Assembly (NCBI RefSeq): GCF_016808095.1
Contig: NC_068970.1
Coordinates: 10,956,501 to 11,020,500 of the forward strand
DNA: 64,000 nt
Direction: 5' to 3'
From: Vigna angularis
Lineage: Eukaryota; Streptophyta; Magnoliopsida; Fabales; Fabaceae
In this document: piece after piece, positions 11,784-23,500 of the stretch
Numbering within the stretch: position 1 is the first letter of the stretch
How the letters are laid out: each line of letters opens with the position of its first letter
Position numbers and translations under genes: made by a program
Notes under the pieces: model-generated
The model's database searches: none
Seen by the model: the letters and a program-made list of their open reading frames with translations, nothing else
Told to the model about the DNA's origin: nothing

Positions 11784-12896
11784 GATTTAATGTCTCCGTA
11801 GGTCCCTATTTTGGTCATGAATTTCAAATAGGTCCTCTTCATTTTCGGCGTATCAATTGAGTTCTTGTTTTTGTAAAATTGAATCAATTACAGGCCTGCC
11901 GTTAATTTGGACAAACGGCCGTTACGGTATTGGTTACGTGGCATGGTTGAATGCAGTTACTAATCAGACGTGGCATTTAAAATGATTTTTGTATTAAATA
12001 ATTGGTATGCACAGATGTATATTCAGTTTTGGGTAAGGGCAAAGTAGGAAATTTGAAAAACAACAGAAAGAAGAACAACAGTGTCTTCATCCTCTTCAAC
12101 CATCCTCCACCCTTGCAACCTTCATTTGTCTGAGTTCCCAATCTTAAACCAACATCCTCCGCCATGACACGCACTACCTCCCCCTGATTTCCACTCCCTC
12201 ATCCACGCACTCCACATCTCCTTCCGAACCCCATTCCCCCAATTCAAACACAACACCATCTTCAACCTGCAATCAACCAAACTCAGAAACAGAAATCAAA
12301 ACAAAACCCATACTTCACTCTTCATTCATTCTCGCCCAATCTAGGAAGCATGCAGCCATCTTCCGACTCGGTGGTGGCGATGGTGCGTGCGCGCAGGGGA
12401 GGCAAACCTCCCTAGGTCACCTTCTTCGAAGAAGCGGAGAAGCAAGAGGGAGGGCAAAGGCGTTGCGGCCAACGGTGGTTCCGGTGGCTCGGGTTGTCGC
12501 CGGCGAGGCCAAGGCGTGGTCTTGGCGGAGGTGGCGGTGGCCGGTTCCAGCCGAGGTGGCAGCGGCGTGCCTCCCAGCCCTAGGTTTTCCTGGTCAGAGA
12601 GAAAGAGACCTGGGTCTCAATGGAGGGAGGCAACATTAAGTGTAGAGTGAGAGAACTGAATTTCCTACTTTGCCCTTACCGAAAACTGAATATACATCTC
12701 TGCATACCAATTATTTAATACAAAAATCGTTTTAAATGCCACGTAACTAATACCGTAACGGCCGTTTGTCCAAATTAACGACAGGCCTGTAATTGATTTA
12801 ATTTTACAAAAACAAGGACTCAATTGATACGCCGAAAATGAAGAGGACCTATTTGAAATTCATGACCAAAATAGGGACCTACGGAGACATTAAACC
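11784..12896. mobile_element. MULE with internal GC-rich cargo (Pack-MULE-like)
   Basis: Terminal inverted repeats begin G[A/G]TTTAATGTCTCCGTAGG on each side and run about 270 bp on the left and 240 bp on the right. The flanking 9-bp duplication is TTAAAAGAA (11775-11783 and 12897-12905). The roughly 600-bp interior is much more GC-rich than its surroundings, unlike a simple MITE. The arms share the layout of the MITE at 7577-7958 (GGTCCCTAT, CAATTGAGT, then CCGTTAA), so they are probably related. No transposase is present. Confidence 0.85.
12387..12650 (+). CDS. Open frame in the MULE cargo, function unknown
   Basis: An 87-aa frame from ATG, rich in Arg, Gly and Ser (basic KKRRSKREGK near residue 16, then glycine-rich). 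It lies in the captured GC-rich interior. I do not recognise it. It may be an out-of-frame piece of a captured host exon and need not be translated. Confidence 0.2.
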   Translation: MRAGEANLPRSPSSKKRRSKREGKGVAANGGSGGSGCRRRGQGVVLAEVAVAGSSRGGSGVPPSPRFSWSERKRPGSQWREATLSVE

Positions 12897-12905
12897 TTAA
12901 AAGAA

Positions 12906-13165
12906 CATAAATGTCCTTTTTTCTTTATTGACACATGTCATTTCAATTCTGTTTAAAAATAATTTTTTTTTGTTTATTTGAGTGAATTTGGAAGTAACTG
13001 AGAATAAATTTGAAAGTAAATTTTTTTATCTGTCACATCAATCAAATTCTACACTAATTCTCACAAACATTGTTTTTAAATTCACTCTTACTTACCTTTA
13101 AATTCACTTAAATAAATAACAACAAAAATTTTCAAATCTCCTCAAAATTCACTCAATTACTCTCC
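12906..13165. repeat. Fold-back / MITE-like element
   Basis: An imperfect inverted repeat: GTTTATTTGAGTGAATTT near 12974 faces AAATTCACTTAAATAAAT near 13098-13118, with further pairing inward (GTAACTGAGAATAAATTT-type). I could not define a target duplication. Confidence 0.4.
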
Positions 13166-14680
13166 CTTAAATCAATTCAAGTGAAAAAGGGAAGTGTTCG
13201 GAACAGAAGAATAAAGTAAATTGGAAATCGAATTCGAATCTGTACCCAATACAGTCGCAACACAAAAAGGCGTATTCTTGTAGACTATGATTTGCTGAAT
13301 AAGAAAAAGAAAGAGATAAGAATAAAGCAACGATATATTATTTTGATTATCTAAATGATTTAAATACATAAGTTTGCTTTTATTAATGTTTCTAATTTAA
13401 AAATGAAAATGGCATTGAGTTTCATTTTGAATAATGAAAATAATGAAATATACTTACTTTATTCCACTGGTACTTGATACATTAGAAGAATATAAATATC
13501 TATTTAACAGAAAGGTAGCAATATATAATTTTAGAAATATATAAAAGATAAGAATAATAAGGTATTGTAATGATTTTTAACTTCTTTTTCAGTTTTTGTG
13601 TCTTAGAAAAATTATAAATAAATCTTTAATAAGTGTTTTAAGCATCTAAAACACATACACATCTATAGTACATGTATACTATATTTCCTATCAAAAATTG
13701 ATACAGTCACATACCACTTAAATGTCACGATGTATTTGAGCAAAGGTACACATGTTAAACTTTTCTAACAAGTTCTAGAAAATTTCCAACATAGATAATA
13801 ATTTATGCTTGAGTGAGTGATAAGCTTTCATTTAAGTTATATAGTGTCCTAAACTACCATCTCAACCTTTTTTTAACATGACATTTGAACAACATTTTTT
13901 CTATAATAAAGAAAATTATTTTATTTTCTTTCTCGTTTAACTTATTTTAATATTTATATGACATATTTTATTATTTACCGTCACAATGTTAATAAACATA
14001 AATGAAACAGTTAAATATTATTTAAATGGATTGGTTCTAAAATAAATATTTACAAAAAAAATCATATAAAATAATATAAACAAGGAAATAATAACAAAAA
14101 CATCGCAAAAATAAATAAATAATTTTTAACTTGTCATTATAACTCAATAAGTCTTTTAAATATATAGGAAACTTAGTAGTTATGTGTCAATAAAAGCTTT
14201 GTAATTTTTTTCAGAAAAATTACATCAGAATGATTTGTTGTGTAATAAAAAAAAAAATGTTGATTATTTTGTAGACGAAAATATTACTTTTCCTGTTACA
14301 TTATTCTCAACAAAATATCATATAATTATTGAGATATAACGAAATTTAATCCAATTATACTATATTTATAGAATTTTCATATTTTTCATCAGCTTCCAAA
14401 ACTTTCATTACATCGAAATGCCATTATCATGCTTCAAATACAACCTTCATTATAATTATACAATTATCATAAGTAAAAAATGTATATATTTTTAACTTTA
14501 TTAACATTATTTATATGTTATGGTACAATTCTCACACATTTAACAACCATCAAAATTCTGTTCCTCTATTTATATTTATCTATTTAGGTTTCATCCACAT
14601 AAAACAAACATAAAAAATAACTGATGACATCCTTATAATTAATTATTCAATAGTTATGTTTATTATTAGGATAATAAATA
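13166..14680. other. Intergenic AT-rich spacer
   Basis: No gene, RNA or element recognised. Confidence 0.6.
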
Positions 14681-14689
14681 TAAATATTG

Positions 14690-15010
14690 AGTTTCCTAAA
14701 TCTTAAAAACAATGTTCCACTCCTCACGTCACTAGCCATGAAACTCACTTTACAAACCGGTTTTGTAGGGTTGAATTATGTTTAAAATTCACTTTTTAAT
14801 ATGGTATCAGAACCATGGCTAGAGCCTATCCTAGTGAGTTTTATGTGGTCATTCTATTCTTCTATTCCACCAGCTATATATTATAAATTGGTCTTATCTC
14901 TAGTCGATGTAAGACTTCCAACAATAACAACGAGAACCACAATATTGTTTCCACCAAATAATAGTAGAGACGATGTAAACCACAATAGTATTTCCACCCA
15001 ACAATAACGG
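14690..15010 (+). mobile_element. Relic of an LTR retrotransposon (LTR end plus primer site)
   Basis: TGGTATCAGAACC at 14802-14814 matches a tRNA-Met primer site with one change. It is preceded by LTR-like sequence (CTTTACAAACCGGTTTTGTAGG, about 14749-14770). Downstream, two imperfect copies of ACCACAATA-T-TTTCCACC occur (about 14936 and 14979). No coding domains remain. Confidence 0.45.
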
Positions 15011-17880
15011 AGGTGAAACAAATTAGTTTTTGTGCATTTAGTTATCAAAAGTTTTCTCCATTTCACTACCAAAAGTTTGATTTCTTTTTCAAAGTATTTT
15101 CTCTCCATTGAGATTAATTTTACATTCTCTATCCCATGTAAGAATGTGACTATTTTTAAGAGAATTCCGTAATTATTTTATACGAATGTCTTTCTTATTT
15201 GTCTTAAATATATATTTTAAAAGTTCTAATTTATATTAATGTTATGTTTGTGTAGTTTTAGAATAAAGAAGAAGAAAAAGAAAAGAAAATTAGAAAAAAA
15301 AAACAAAAGAAGAACGACAAAAATAAAAGAATACAAAGAAAGAAAAAGAGAAGAAAAAAAATATATAAAAGAAATTTAGTATGAAAAAAATATATTGACT
15401 CTATTACTTTTATAATAAACATAAATTTAAATATATTATAAATACAACATACATAATTTAATTAGGTATGACATATAACATATATAACAAATTGAAAACA
15501 ACATGGATAAAAAAAATTTGTTGAGTTAGCAACCGTCTGTAAGGAAAAAAAAATCATAAATATTTATTTATAAATTGTAACAAAATTTCGGCACTAGGAC
15601 AACTTTATTGAATAAAACAAATTGTTAATAAGTGGGTAGTTTTTACAATTTTGGATGAGGTGTGAAGTGGATGAAAAAGGTTGGGTCATAGAACCGAATC
15701 TTGAAGGAACGCGTGTCGGACTGTGGTAGTGCTGCATGTGAATGTCTTTTGAAATCAATGAAACAACATGTGACGTGATCAATTAGTATTTCAAATTTGC
15801 TCAGACATATCCTGTTCGTATATTTGTTAGGTGCCTGACTTGAGACATATCTGAATTTTACACCAAAATGGACCCTCCTCCACTGTCACATGAGACATCC
15901 TTCTTTTGTCATATTGCCATATTTTGATGATTGAATTTTGTTAATAAGCACAGAAATATTATTAATTAATTGGTTCACTTCAATTTTAAATTTTAATAAC
16001 TAGTTAACCTAACTTCAACATGGTAATACTTTAAGTTTAACATAAAGTTTTTAATTAAAAAAATAAATACCACTCTTGCCCAGTAATTGGATTTGATTTT
16101 TTCATAGGGAGGTAATTTTTTTTCTTGTTCTGAAGCCTAATTCGTGTACACGCCGAAAAACAAAAATAAATTAAATCTAATAACGTCACTGGAAGCCCGT
16201 CATTGGTACTGCTTGCTAAGCCCAAGCCCAACGTGGGGCGAACGCATTCCATGCTCATTTCATTTATGTGAAAGCCCAAACCAAATAAAAATTATTTTTC
16301 TTTGCCAAAGATGACGATGAAAATTAAAAAAAAAAAATTTGCGTGGCACGGTCGTGTTTTTTTTAATAAAAAAATGAAAATGTTAGTAATTATGTTTAAA
16401 TAGATAATGTTTTGATATAATTATGTTCAAGCGTTAAATTATGTATAAATATTTTGAATTATAAAAAATATAATTAATAATATGAAATCATTGATTATAA
16501 CAATTATACTGATAATAATAAAATTAAATGAAAGAAAGAAATAATGATGTGTGTGTAATTTAATAAAACTTTTTTCGTTTTATTTTGATATAATATAATT
16601 GTTTTTTTGTTATTGGTTATTTTCATTAATTATTTAATTAATAGGACATTTTTGACCTTTGTAAATTTTCCTGATTGTTAAATTAGATAATATATTTTGT
16701 TTATATACATGTAAATGTTATTGGTGGAAAAACATTGAATCTGATTTATGTTATTTTAATGATTTTTTATTTAAAGTCTGTCTTTTCAGTTGTTTATCTT
16801 TTTGTGTTTTTATATCTTTTGTGTTAGATATTTTTCTTCTTAAAGATCTCGTTGATATCTTTTTGCTATGATTCATTGATATGATGACCCTGTTTCTCTA
16901 TCTATTTATTTTTGCTGTGAGTTACCACTTTCTGGCTTTCTTTGATATTGGTCTTCTAAGTTCAAAATCTCCATCCTTCGAAAATTGTATTTGTAGTAGG
17001 AAAAGACATGTTTATGCAAAGATATTGATGTTTTACACATGTATTTCAACTCAATAAACTATATACCATTTCACTTCAAATAAAACTTTTTAACCATTAA
17101 AATAGTCAAGTCAATCTTAATGTTTACTCTGACAAATATTCATTTAATAATGTTATGGGTGATCATTAGAACTTTAAACTATTTACTAGTAGTAGTATCC
17201 AAGCAATATACTTTTATCAAAACAAACTTTACCGAAGTGTGAAAGTCAAATAAAAGCAAATATTAAGCAATAAATAATATCTTTTTAAATTTTTAGAAAT
17301 TTATTTTCATAAGAAATAAGTTAAAAAATTAAAATGAAAAAGTATTTGATTCTTAAAAACTCGAAATTAATGTGTCTTGTTGGATAACTTTGAACGGACC
17401 ATAAGCCCGATACTTGAACTTCAAATAGTTTATCTTCAGCTCATACTTCCTGCACCCCATTTGTTTCTCCTGCACTTCCCTGACCTTTCAAAATGATCAT
17501 TTTACCCTTTCAATAATAACTGAAAATCATTTTTTGTTTTTTGTTTTTCTTTTATCTTTCCTATTTTCGTTCACCGTCTTCCCTTTTTCGTTTGAAGTCC
17601 TTTTTTAATAATATTTTCTTTTCGTCCCCTACATTCGTTTCCCTCTCATCTTTATTACTAACTAAGGATAATAATAGGTTGGGTCAGGTATGGATAATGT
17701 TACTTGCAATTTGATTTCCAAAAAATAAAATCTAACCCGCAACCCATTCGTTATCTGCATGGGTACCTACTTAAGAAATATTTGCGGATATTTTAAAATA
17801 GCATGTACTCACGAATATTCGTAAAAAATTAAAAAAATATATTTTATATATTGTTTAAATAAAATTTAAATCAAATTACA

Positions 17881-17918
<38 letters not shown>

Positions 17919-19700
17919 TTATATATTTTTTAAAATTTTTGTAGATATGAATATTTATTTACAGATATTTTTTAAGCAAGTATTTGTATGGTGAATAAAT
18001 TTTTCTTTTCGAATCGGATTACGGTATATCCAATTGTCATCTCTGTATATGAATACGTATGAGTAGTGTAATATATGCTCCAATTCCATTTATAAGCATT
18101 CTCTATTATCCAATGATATTTTTTTGAATTATTTACTTTTTAATAGTGGATTTTATCTACAAATACTATATACATAGATATTTTGTCAGCTTACTTTTAA
18201 AATTGAAAGGTATTCCTAAATTTATAAATACCTATAGGAAAATCTATTTTGAAATATGTTTTTTATTTATTTCATATTGAATGTTTCGAAATATATTAAA
18301 AATACTTTTCAAATACCCAATTAAAAAAATATTTACACTGAATTGATTATTTTGGATATTTTCGAAACTACCTTTTTAGAATATAATATATATTTCGAAG
18401 TATGTTAAAAATATATTATAAATTGAGTATTTCTAAAAGTATTTCCGTGTATCTGAAAATAGTTTTCAGAACAATCAATCCGAAAAAATAAATAAAAGGA
18501 ATATATCTTGGGATTTTTATTATATTTTTTAATGAAAGAGAGTTTGAAAATTATAGGTTTTACGAGGGTGCAGGGAGAAAAAAGAGTTTACAGGAAGAAA
18601 TTGCCTTATAAAATATGTCTCTGTTGGGTCTCTAGCGCACGCTCACAAAATAAAATATGTTTTTCATTTTTTTTTAATTTAAACTTAAGTAAAGTCAATC
18701 AAGTTTTGTCCTCTTTAAAACAAATAGTCAATATGATTTTATTCTATTAATCGTTTTTATTGTTTCTAAATACCTTTCATTATGTTTAATATAAAAAAGT
18801 AAAAAAGAACTCATTGAAAATAAATTTCAATCAATTTAAAATAATTTTGGAATGTTATTCTTAAATTTGATAAAATAACTTGTTTCTCGTTCAGATAAAT
18901 TTCTGTGTAAATTCTTATAATAAGAAAAAAATTATCTATAATTACTTAAAAAATAAACTTCTCTGTAAATTAACACGAATTTACCTAAGTTTTTTTAATT
19001 AATTTTTGAAAAAACATATTTTTCAATTTATAAACAAACAAAAATTTTCTTGCAAAAAAAACATTGTTTTAACTTTATCTTTTCTTTTAAGAGTACTTAT
19101 GAATTTTTTGACCTAAATAGACCTAAGCTCAACTAATCTTATACTTTTATTACTCATAATTAAGTCTTAAGAAATCATAACAAAGTGAATTTAAGATATA
19201 AATGTTTCATTGAAAGAAATATTCATACCTAATATTTGACATGCCTTAACCCAATTTTACTTCCTTTTTGAAAAAAAATAATAATCAATAGCTTGATAAG
19301 AAAACCATGAGAGATAGGTGTTTTACTTAACTAAGTTGGAGTAGCTTTTTCAATAACACGTGAAAACCCTTTTCTCAGAATCCCCAAAATGCCCTCCAGA
19401 TACTTTCCAAGCAATTCAAGAACCTTCCCACACCAACTTCATTTTCAGCCTCAACGGTCAACCACGGCATCTTCACACTTTATCCCACAACAAGGTTAAA
19501 AATATATATTATGACAAATATCTGCACAAAGTTTGGTAAAGAGATTTTTTTTTTTATAATTTCTTATTAATATCTTTGTTTATAACATTTAATGTTACTT
19601 TCTATTTTTTAATGATTCATTGTTATAATCGAAAACATTAATTTGTTTTATTTTGAACCAACAATAATGTTATAATTATCAAGAAAAGTTTTATCTCATT
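15011..19700. other. Intergenic AT-rich spacer
   Basis: No gene is recognised. A dispersed-repeat-like block with GGTTGGGTCAGGTATGGATA and GCGGATATTTT lies at about 17675-18060. It contains a (TA)n run at 17885-17913. Other open frames are low-complexity. Confidence 0.55.
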
Positions 19701-20547
19701 TTCTTTTTGCATATGAGATTAAAAATAATAATATTTTTATAGGAGTATATTAAGTAGAGCCGGCAAATGGGTTTTCGTCAGAGTCCACAGCTGATTCTTT
19801 ATCGTCTTTCTCTCTCTTTTCTTTCTCACTCTATTTGTGTGTTCAAACTAAGCTTGATATTTATGAAAAATAGTGTTGATTCTTATCTGCTAGTCTGCTG
19901 CTACATAGAACAATTGTGAAGTGTAGACCTGGGTTTACCTTTATTAATTATTATTTCCATTTTTTCATAGCCGCCTCTTCTTGTTCAGCTCCCAGTCTCT
20001 TCTTTTGCACGCCCCAGATTCCTAGAAACCCACCTTCCCTTGCTTCTCAGTGGAAAGTTTAGTTCTTTTGTCTTTTCTTATTTGTGGCTGAATTCGGTAG
20101 TCTGAATTCTAACAACAATTGTTGAGTTCCATGGTCTTGTCTTGGATCCTTTGCCAGCTGTCACTCTGAGGCTTTTTGTCTGATTGGGTGATCGAGGTGT
20201 TTTGGAGAAATTTAGGAAACACTGTGCAGCTGTAACTTCATCCCAGCAACTTTTTTTTCACGGTCATCTTTTGTAATCGCTGTCAGAAATTGGTCTTGCC
20301 TTTTTTTCATTCAGAAATTCAATTCAATTCACGGTGGCCCAATTTGGTGAATTGGGCCAACACCTTTGATTGCTTGCTGGGTTCTTCCGGTCAATATTTT
20401 GGAACTGTGACGATGGTTTGTGTTTTAGGCTAAATATGATGCTTGATCAGGACTCTGTCGGTTTTGTTCGATAGTTTTATGCACCTGATTGCAACTGTGT
20501 TGCTACAAGGAGATGCTTTCCTATTGGATTGCGGTGTTTAGTTAATA
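19701..20547 (+). promoter_or_regulatory. Upstream region / 5' leader of the kinase gene
   Basis: The base composition becomes more balanced, with CT-rich tracts (about 19800-19830) typical of plant leaders. The transcription start and any leader intron cannot be fixed from sequence alone. A G-box CACGTG lies further upstream at about 19358. Confidence 0.35.
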
Positions 20548-23500
20548 ATGGCCATTTCTGCGTTATTCTTGGTTGTGCTGCTGCAATTGTCTACAATTTT
20601 TGGCTCGGAGGTTGTCCTACAGTCAAAGGAATGTGGCACTGATTGGGTGGCACATTCATATTCTAGTCATGGTCAGGAACTTTTCTACATAAACGGCAAT
20701 GTAGTGGACAAGGTTGCTTTCTGTGAGGCTCTCCAATCGTATACTGAAAAGGGGTGTGATGTGAAGGACTACTTTGGAAGTGTCAAATGTGTGACGGATG
20801 TTTCTTTTGGTATGGTCCTGTAATATGTTAATTTGAGTATGGTTTGCAGTTTGTCAGAGATAGTTATGCACATTTTCTGTAGATTTCCACTTGTAATGTC
20901 TATCTTTCAGAATAGCCTTTATTTTAACCTTTGTGTCGGCTTTTATTGTTTGCAGTGGATTTTCCTTTAAAGGCAGGGAGGAAACTTCTTAAAAAGGATT
21001 CAAATACCGAATCTAAACCGCAAGGAGAATCTAAGCCTCTCGCAGCCCACGTGGTTGGTATTTCTGCAGGGGGTGCTCTGTTTGCATGTTGTCTAGTTCT
21101 TTGTCCTTGTTTCTTTAAGAGAAGGAAAGCAACTTCTCATGCTGTTCTGAGCAAGGACCCCAATTCAAGTGAGTTGATGTTTTTTGTAAACTTTTACCAC
21201 CTTTTTTGGATTTTCTCTAGATAACTTACATGCTAGATATTTGCATTCATGTATGAATCTGAGAGATGGGTATTTTGACATGCTGTGATAAATCATCTAT
21301 TCCTATGCTAAAATAAAAACTGTTAAGCTGTAATTCAGTTTCATTTTTCTCTATAAATGTACAGTACATCAAACTCACACCAGACTCACAAGTGCGAGAC
21401 TATTACTATCAGACTATTGTGAACAGTGTATCAGATGCATTGGGGATTTTTTTACAATTATTTTTCTCTCTCTTCTGTGTGTGTGTGTTCTAACAACTAG
21501 TATTAAGAGCAAGGTTTGAAGGGGCTGAGGTTGTAAGAATAAGATGACTTCCATTCCTACTAATCTGCCGATTCTCACAATGAAGAGCTATGACAACGGG
21601 AAAATATAGACACGATTTGTAATGAAATTTCAAGGGGTGTGGGATCTTCTTGAAGAAAGTTGCACATATGTTGGTGCAGGAGGAACAAAAGCTCAGCGAG
21701 CTGCAGACCAGGAGATTGATAAGAAAGTTTGCAAGGCGTTATTCATCTTGTATTGGAGTATTGACATAACAAACATTGAGAGGATTGCTCAAGCAAAGAC
21801 ATCAAAGGATGCTTGGGAGATTCTTGAAAGGGTTCATGGAGGTGCCACGAAGACCAAGAAAGCAAAGTTTAAGACGATATGACGACAATATGAACTTTTG
21901 TCAATGGAGAGTAACGAGATAGAGGCTAAGTATATTACCCATGTTCATACGATGGTAAACACAATGAAGGGTCTTGGAGAGAAGATGTTTGAGTTGCAGG
22001 TGATTGAGAAGATATGTGTACTCTACCGGTGAAGTTTAATCACATAGTTGTGGCTATAGAAGAATCAAAGAATCTTGAAGAGTTGAGTCTTGAAGAGCTT
22101 CAGGGTTCTTTAGAGTCACATGAACAGAGGTTGATTGAACAAGGAGCAGAACCGAAGAATGAGCAAGCTCTCCAGGCACATACCAATCCAGAGGAAACTT
22201 TCAATAAGAAAGGTAAGAACAAAGAAAAGTGGAGGCAAGAAGTGAACAAATATGATGTGCAGGAGGATAGCAAGAAGTGAGCTGATTTTCAGCAAAAGAA
22301 GGGACTTAATTAAATGCAACGTTTTATAATTGTAACATAATGGGTCATATTGCTTAGTATTGATGGAAACCAAATCCAAGGAGGGATGAAGTCCAAATGG
22401 CTCAAGAAGAAGGGGATGATGATTCAAGTAGGACTTGAAGAAAATTATTGGTATCTTGATACAAGATGCTCAAGATATATGATAGGAAGGAAATGTTGGT
22501 TCATAAGTCTTGATGAATCAATTAAGAGCAAGGTGAAGTTCGCTGATGATCATGCTTTAGTGGCAGAAGGGGTTGGAAAGATAGTGATTAAAACGAAGAA
22601 AGGTGGCCAAGCTTCAATTACAAATGTTTTGTTTGTTCCTAGAATGAAGAGTAATTTACTAAGTATTGGTCAATTAGTTGAGAGAAGATAGACTTCAAGA
22701 TTAGAAGATAAAATGCTTCAAGTGCATTATAAACATTACCATTTGATTTTGAAATCACCTCTAACCAAGAATCAAATTTCAAGGTTGAAATCGATGTAGT
22801 AGATCACAAATGTTTTGTAGCTGTGATAAATAAAGAGGATTGGCTTTGACATTTTTGTTTTTGGCATCTTAATTTTTGAGATATACAAAACTTGAAGACT
22901 AGAAACATGGTACAAGGTTTACCTCATATTTCTCCACTCAAAAAAGTCAATAAAGAATGTATAAAGACCAAGCAGGAAGAAAATTCCTTTCAGCGATTTG
23001 TTTTATCAAAAGCAAAGGATAAGTTACAAGTGGTCTACTTAGATGTTTGTGGTCCTATTCAAACAGAGTCCTTGGAGGTAATAAGTATTTTGTTTCATTC
23101 ATTGATGATTTTTCAAAGAAATTGTTGATTTACTTTATCAAAAGAAAGAGTAATGTTTTAGAAGTCTTCAAGAAATTTAAAACCATGGTAGAATGAAGCA
23201 ATGACAAATTATCAAAGTTCTGAGAACAGATGGAGAAGGTGAATATACATCCAATGAATATACATCAAGTAACTCTTCCATACACATCATAGCATAATGG
23301 TACTGTAGAAAGGAAGACTTAAACCATTATGAGCATGGTACGAAGTATGCTGAAGACTAAGGAGTTACCAAAATATTTGTGGAGGCTGTGTCAACTGCTA
23401 TCTATATTTTGAATAGATGTCCATCCAAGAGATTAGAAGGGGTTACTCCAAAAGAAGCTTGGTCCAACAAGGCAAGTGTGAGTTATCTAAGAGTGTTTGG

